Source: JAYQUR01 sp038133505 (GTDB taxonomy: Bacteria; Pseudomonadota; Alphaproteobacteria; MPNO01; UBA830). Taken from it: a stretch of DNA of 7,859 nt. The position numbers and the translations under genes were made by a program. Below are positions 5,698-7,859 of the stretch, piece after piece. Where the stretch lies: positions 1 to 7,859 of the forward strand of contig JAYPTI010000144.1 in assembly GCA_038133505.1 (NCBI GenBank). The letters run 5' to 3'. Every line of letters starts with the position of its first letter. Position 1 is the stretch's first letter. Below the pieces are notes generated by a model. That model saw only the letters and a list, made by a program, of their open reading frames with translations. It had not been told where the DNA came from and ran no database searches.

Positions 5698-7074
5698 GTG
5701 ATCCAGAATACCCGCGTCCGGTCCCTCAACGACGCGCCGCGGCGCGACGGCGGCGCCTACGTCCTTTACTGGATGCAGGAGGCGCAGCGCGCGCACGACA
5801 ACGCCGCTCTCGACCTTGCGATCGCCGGCGCGAACAAGTACGGGCTGCCCGTCGTCGCCGCGTTCGGCCTCACCGACGATTACCCGGAGGCCAACGCCCG
5901 CCATTACGCCTTCATGCTGGAAGGGCTGGCCGACTGCGCTGCGGAACTCCCGAAACGCGGCGTCGAGTTCGTCGTCCGCCGCGGCCCACCCGTAGAGGCC
6001 GCGCTGGCGCTCGCCCCGGACGCCGCCGCCGTGATCTGCGACCGCAGTTATTTTCCCGCGCAGAAACGCTGGCGCCAGCGTCTCGCCGAAGAGGCGGGCT
6101 GCGCGGTTGCGCAGGTGGAGACCGAAACCGTCGTCCCGGTCGAAATCGTCTCGGACAAGTCCGAATACGCCGCGCGCACCATCCGGCCGAAGATCCACCG
6201 GCACTGGGACGAATACCTCGTCGCGCCTGACGAACAGACGCCCGAGAAAGAAGCGGCATTCGGGTTCGAGAGCGATCTCGACGTCTCCGATCCGGAAAAG
6301 GCTCTTGCCGCGCTCGACGTCGACGGCAGCGTCGCGCCGGTCCGCCGGTTTCGCGGCGGCCAGTCCGAAGCCCGCCGGCGCCTGTCGGACTTCGTCGGCG
6401 AAACGCTGCCGGGATATGCCGACGGCCGCAACGAGCCGGCCGACGGCAGGACATCCTTCCTGAGCCCGTATCTCCATTTCGGCCACATATCGCCCGTCGA
6501 GATGGCGCTCGCCGCGCGGCAGGCGACAGGCACCGGAACAGACGATCGGGACAGATTCGTCGAGGAACTCGTCGTCCGCCGCGAACTGGCGATCAACTTC
6601 ATCGAGTTCGAGCCCGACTTCGCATCCTACGATGCGCTGCCGGACTGGGCGCGGAAGACGCTGGCCGATCATGCCGGCGATCCGCGCGAGCATCTTTACG
6701 ACCGCGAGACGCTTGCGGCCTGCGACACCCACGATCCGTATTGGAACGCCGCCATGCGCGAGATGGTGCATACCGGGTTCATGCACAACTACATGCGCAT
6801 GTACTGGGCAAAGAAGATCCTGGAATGGTCGCCGACGCCCCGCGACGCGTTCGAGACCACGCTGGCACTCAACAACAGGTATTTCCTCGATGGGCGCGAT
6901 CCCAACTCTTGGGCAAACGTCGCCTGGTGCTACGGGCTGCACGACCGCGCCTGGACGGAACGGCCCATCTTCGGGAAGATCCGCTACATGAACGCCAACG
7001 GCCTTAACCGGAAATTCGATATGGAGGCCTATATCGAGGCGGTCGATGGTCTCGTCGAGGCGGAATCACGCTGA
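5698..7074 (+). CDS. phr: Class II cyclobutane pyrimidine dimer (CPD) photolyase
   Basis: This flavoenzyme uses blue/near-UV light and reduced FAD to split UV-induced cyclobutane pyrimidine dimers in DNA, in the cytoplasm. At 458 residues it matches the usual class II length. The N-terminal alpha/beta antenna domain starts with VRSLNDAP and YVLYWMQEAQRA, followed by FGLTDDYPEAN, all typical of class II. The C-terminal FAD domain has TSFLSPYLHFGHISP, VEELVVRRELAINF, LDGRDPNSWANVAW and the class II hallmark HDRAWTERPIFGKIRYM. The class II electron-transfer tryptophans appear conserved: W349 (DPYW), W370 (MYW) and W377 (LEW) have the same 21- and 7-residue spacing as W360, W381 and W388 of the Methanosarcina mazei enzyme. 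The start is GTG 5698, since the next in-frame ATG falls inside conserved sequence; no clear Shine-Dalgarno sequence precedes it. It lies 61 nt after the kinase gene and may share its transcript or have its own promoter. No lesion is seen. Confidence 0.96.
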   Translation: MIQNTRVRSLNDAPRRDGGAYVLYWMQEAQRAHDNAALDLAIAGANKYGLPVVAAFGLTDDYPEANARHYAFMLEGLADCAAELPKRGVEFVVRRGPPVEAALALAPDAAAVICDRSYFPAQKRWRQRLAEEAGCAVAQVETETVVPVEIVSDKSEYAARTIRPKIHRHWDEYLVAPDEQTPEKEAAFGFESDLDVSDPEKALAALDVDGSVAPVRRFRGGQSEARRRLSDFVGETLPGYADGRNEPADGRTSFLSPYLHFGHISPVEMALAARQATGTGTDDRDRFVEELVVRRELAINFIEFEPDFASYDALPDWARKTLADHAGDPREHLYDRETLAACDTHDPYWNAAMREMVHTGFMHNYMRMYWAKKILEWSPTPRDAFETTLALNNRYFLDGRDPNSWANVAWCYGLHDRAWTERPIFGKIRYMNANGLNRKFDMEAYIEAVDGLVEAESR

Positions 7075-7158
7075 CAATTCCATACTTTTCAACGGGTTTT
7101 CAGGAGCCGCGCCTTCCTCTAAAAACGGGAGATGGGGACGCTGCCCGCCCGGCGCACA

Positions 7159-7162
7159 GGAG
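7159..7162 (+). promoter_or_regulatory. Shine-Dalgarno site for the LLM oxidoreductase
   Basis: GGAG sits 6 nt before ATG 7169, a normal spacing, and settles this start over an earlier in-frame start near 7046 that overlaps the photolyase gene. The rest of the 94-nt gap from 7075 shows no clear promoter or terminator. Confidence 0.7.
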
Positions 7163-7168
7163 AAACGC

Positions 7169-7441
7169 ATGAAAATCGGCTTTTTCACGATGCCGGTCCA
7201 CCGGACCGAACGAAACTATACCGAGGTCCTGAAGGAGGACCGCGAGGCGATCATCCTGGCGGACAAGCTCGGCTATTCGGAAGCCTATGTCGGCGAACAC
7301 CTGACCGACGCCGCCGAGAGCATCACGAACTCGATGCTGTTCCAGGCGAGCCTGATTTCGGACACGAAGCAGATCAAGCTGGGGACCGGCACGACGAACC
7401 TCTCGCATCAGCATCCCGTCCTCATCGCAGCCCATGCCGCC
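7169..7441 (+). CDS. LLM-class flavin-dependent oxidoreductase, N-terminal fragment (broken by chimeric contig end)
   Basis: This is the start of a luciferase-like monooxygenase, a family of (beta/alpha)8-barrel enzymes that use reduced flavin and O2 to oxidise diverse organic substrates. The first residues, MKIGFFTMPVH, form the first barrel strand. They are followed by DREAIILADKLGYSEAYVGEH, a typical second-strand pattern, and by KLGTGTTNLSHQHPVLIAAHAA. The match ends after residue 91. The expected continuation, a Met-Met-Asp-rich helix found in the fragment beyond the N run, is replaced by unrelated sequence from about 7442. A good Shine-Dalgarno sequence supports the ATG. Similarity in style to limonene-monooxygenase-like members is an impression only; the substrate cannot be told. 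I regard the break as an assembly fault, not a natural truncation, because matching family sequence resumes right after the gap. Confidence 0.88.
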
Positions 7442-7554
7442 GCGAGAAGCAGCCACTGCTCAGCCGAAACCAGAGCGGCGGTCCCCGCGATGAGGAAAAC
7501 GGCAAGCGGAATCAGGCCGAACCAGCGCAGCAGCTTGTGCGAGACATATTTGTA
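7438..7554 (-). pseudogene. Fragment of a glycosyltransferase-2-like membrane protein, probably a misjoined contig tail
   Basis: Read on the minus strand, this stretch encodes about 39 residues: YKYVSHKLLRWFGL followed by a hydrophobic segment (IPLAVFLIAGTAALV) and then SAEQWLLLAA. The SHKLLRW-plus-membrane-helix pattern resembles the C-terminal part of polysaccharide glycosyltransferase family 2 membrane proteins, though this rests on a short match. It lies inside the LLM oxidoreductase gene on the opposite strand and abuts the N run. The border with LLM sequence falls in a GCCGCCGCG stretch that could serve both reading frames, giving short homology for a false join. It is unlikely to be a gene here. 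Confidence 0.45.
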
Positions 7555-7555
7555 C

Positions 7556-7565
7556 NNNNNNNNNN
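7556..7565. other. Assembly gap (10 N)
   Basis: Ten undetermined bases mark a scaffold join. The reading frame of the oxidoreductase differs across it, as expected if the gap length is arbitrary. Confidence 0.99.
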
Positions 7566-7859
7566 CGTCGCCGCCCACGCCGCGATGATGGACCATCTGC
7601 TGGAAGGCCGGTTCCTGTTCGGCGTCAGCCCGGGCGCGCTCGAATCCGACGCCGAGGCGATCGGCATCCGGGGCGTCGACCGCAACGAGCTGTTCGCCGA
7701 GTCCATCGACCACATCATCAACATCTGGACCGGCGAGGCGCCCTACGACCTCGAAGGCAAACACTGGCAGATCACCACCCGCGAGACCCGCATGCCGGAA
7801 ATCGGCATGGGTCCCATCGCGAAGCCCTACCAGAAACCGCACCCGCCGATTCTCGGCAC
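7566..7859 (+). CDS. LLM-class flavin-dependent oxidoreductase, internal fragment after the gap (runs off window)
   Basis: Read from 7567, the frame is open for 97 codons to the window edge. It begins VAAHAAMMDHLLEGRF, then FGVSPGALESDAEAIGI, RNELFAESIDHIINIWTG and KPYQKPHPPILG. These are the middle barrel elements of LLM monooxygenases: the GRF.FGVSPG pattern, the long helix before the IWTG motif, and the YQKPHPPI motif that precedes a later strand. It continues the fragment at 7169-7441 in order and without a missing domain, so together they represent one enzyme of about 190 residues so far, with the C-terminus outside the window. The junction residues AAHAA are present on both sides but written with different codons, so the two sides may derive from different strains or paralogous copies. 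Reduced FMN is the likely cofactor for the family; the substrate is unknown. Confidence 0.87.

Noticed and set aside
5539..6942. A 467-codon open frame on the minus strand opposite the photolyase
   Set aside because: It has no recognisable motif and is antisense to a strongly conserved photolyase; a composition artefact.
7046..7168. Longer N-terminus for the LLM oxidoreductase from a start near 7046
   Set aside because: It would overlap the photolyase gene and add non-family residues; the ATG at 7169 has a good Shine-Dalgarno sequence and begins the canonical first strand.
1..7859. Defence system, CRISPR array, mobile element or tRNA
   Set aside because: No repeat-spacer pattern, transposase or integrase motif, terminal inverted repeats or tRNA-like fold was visible on reading both strands.

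Overview
The window is GC-rich DNA with dense, compact genes, GTG starts and short intergenic gaps. Codon use and protein style suggest an alphaproteobacterium, but that is an inference; no rRNA or other taxonomic marker is present. It comes from a draft assembly: a run of 10 N lies at 7556-7565, next to a contig end that appears chimeric.

Layout. (1) 1-477, minus: the N-terminal 159 residues of an unrecognised protein with an HExxH zinc-protease-like motif, cut by the window edge. (2) 478-571: a divergent intergenic region. (3) 572-1357 and 1360-3505, plus: an ABC transporter ATPase and its FtsX/MacB-type permease, two nucleotides apart. Both are broken as written: an in-frame TAG in the ATPase, an in-frame TAG in the permease, and a frameshift in a CG dinucleotide run near the permease 3' end. 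(4) 3506-3613: intergenic, with small repeats and an inverted repeat. (5) 3614-4303 and 4272-5636: an OmpR-family response regulator and its membrane histidine kinase, overlapping by 32 nt, both intact. (6) 5698-7074: a class II CPD photolyase, intact. (7) 7169 to the window end: a luciferase-like (LLM) flavin-dependent oxidoreductase, split by about 115 bp of unrelated sequence and the N run. The unrelated piece reads on the minus strand as the membrane tail of a glycosyltransferase-2-like protein.

How the genes may work together. An FtsX-type ABC transporter beside an OmpR-type two-component system recalls modules in which the regulator controls the transporter, but nothing here proves the link. 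Photolyase and LLM oxidoreductase look like independent housekeeping or accessory genes on the same strand.

The most notable observations are three separate lesions confined to the two ABC genes while the neighbours are clean, and the LLM junction, where the two sides encode the same AAHAA stretch with different codons. I found no CRISPR array, tRNA, insertion sequence or convincing novel multi-gene system.
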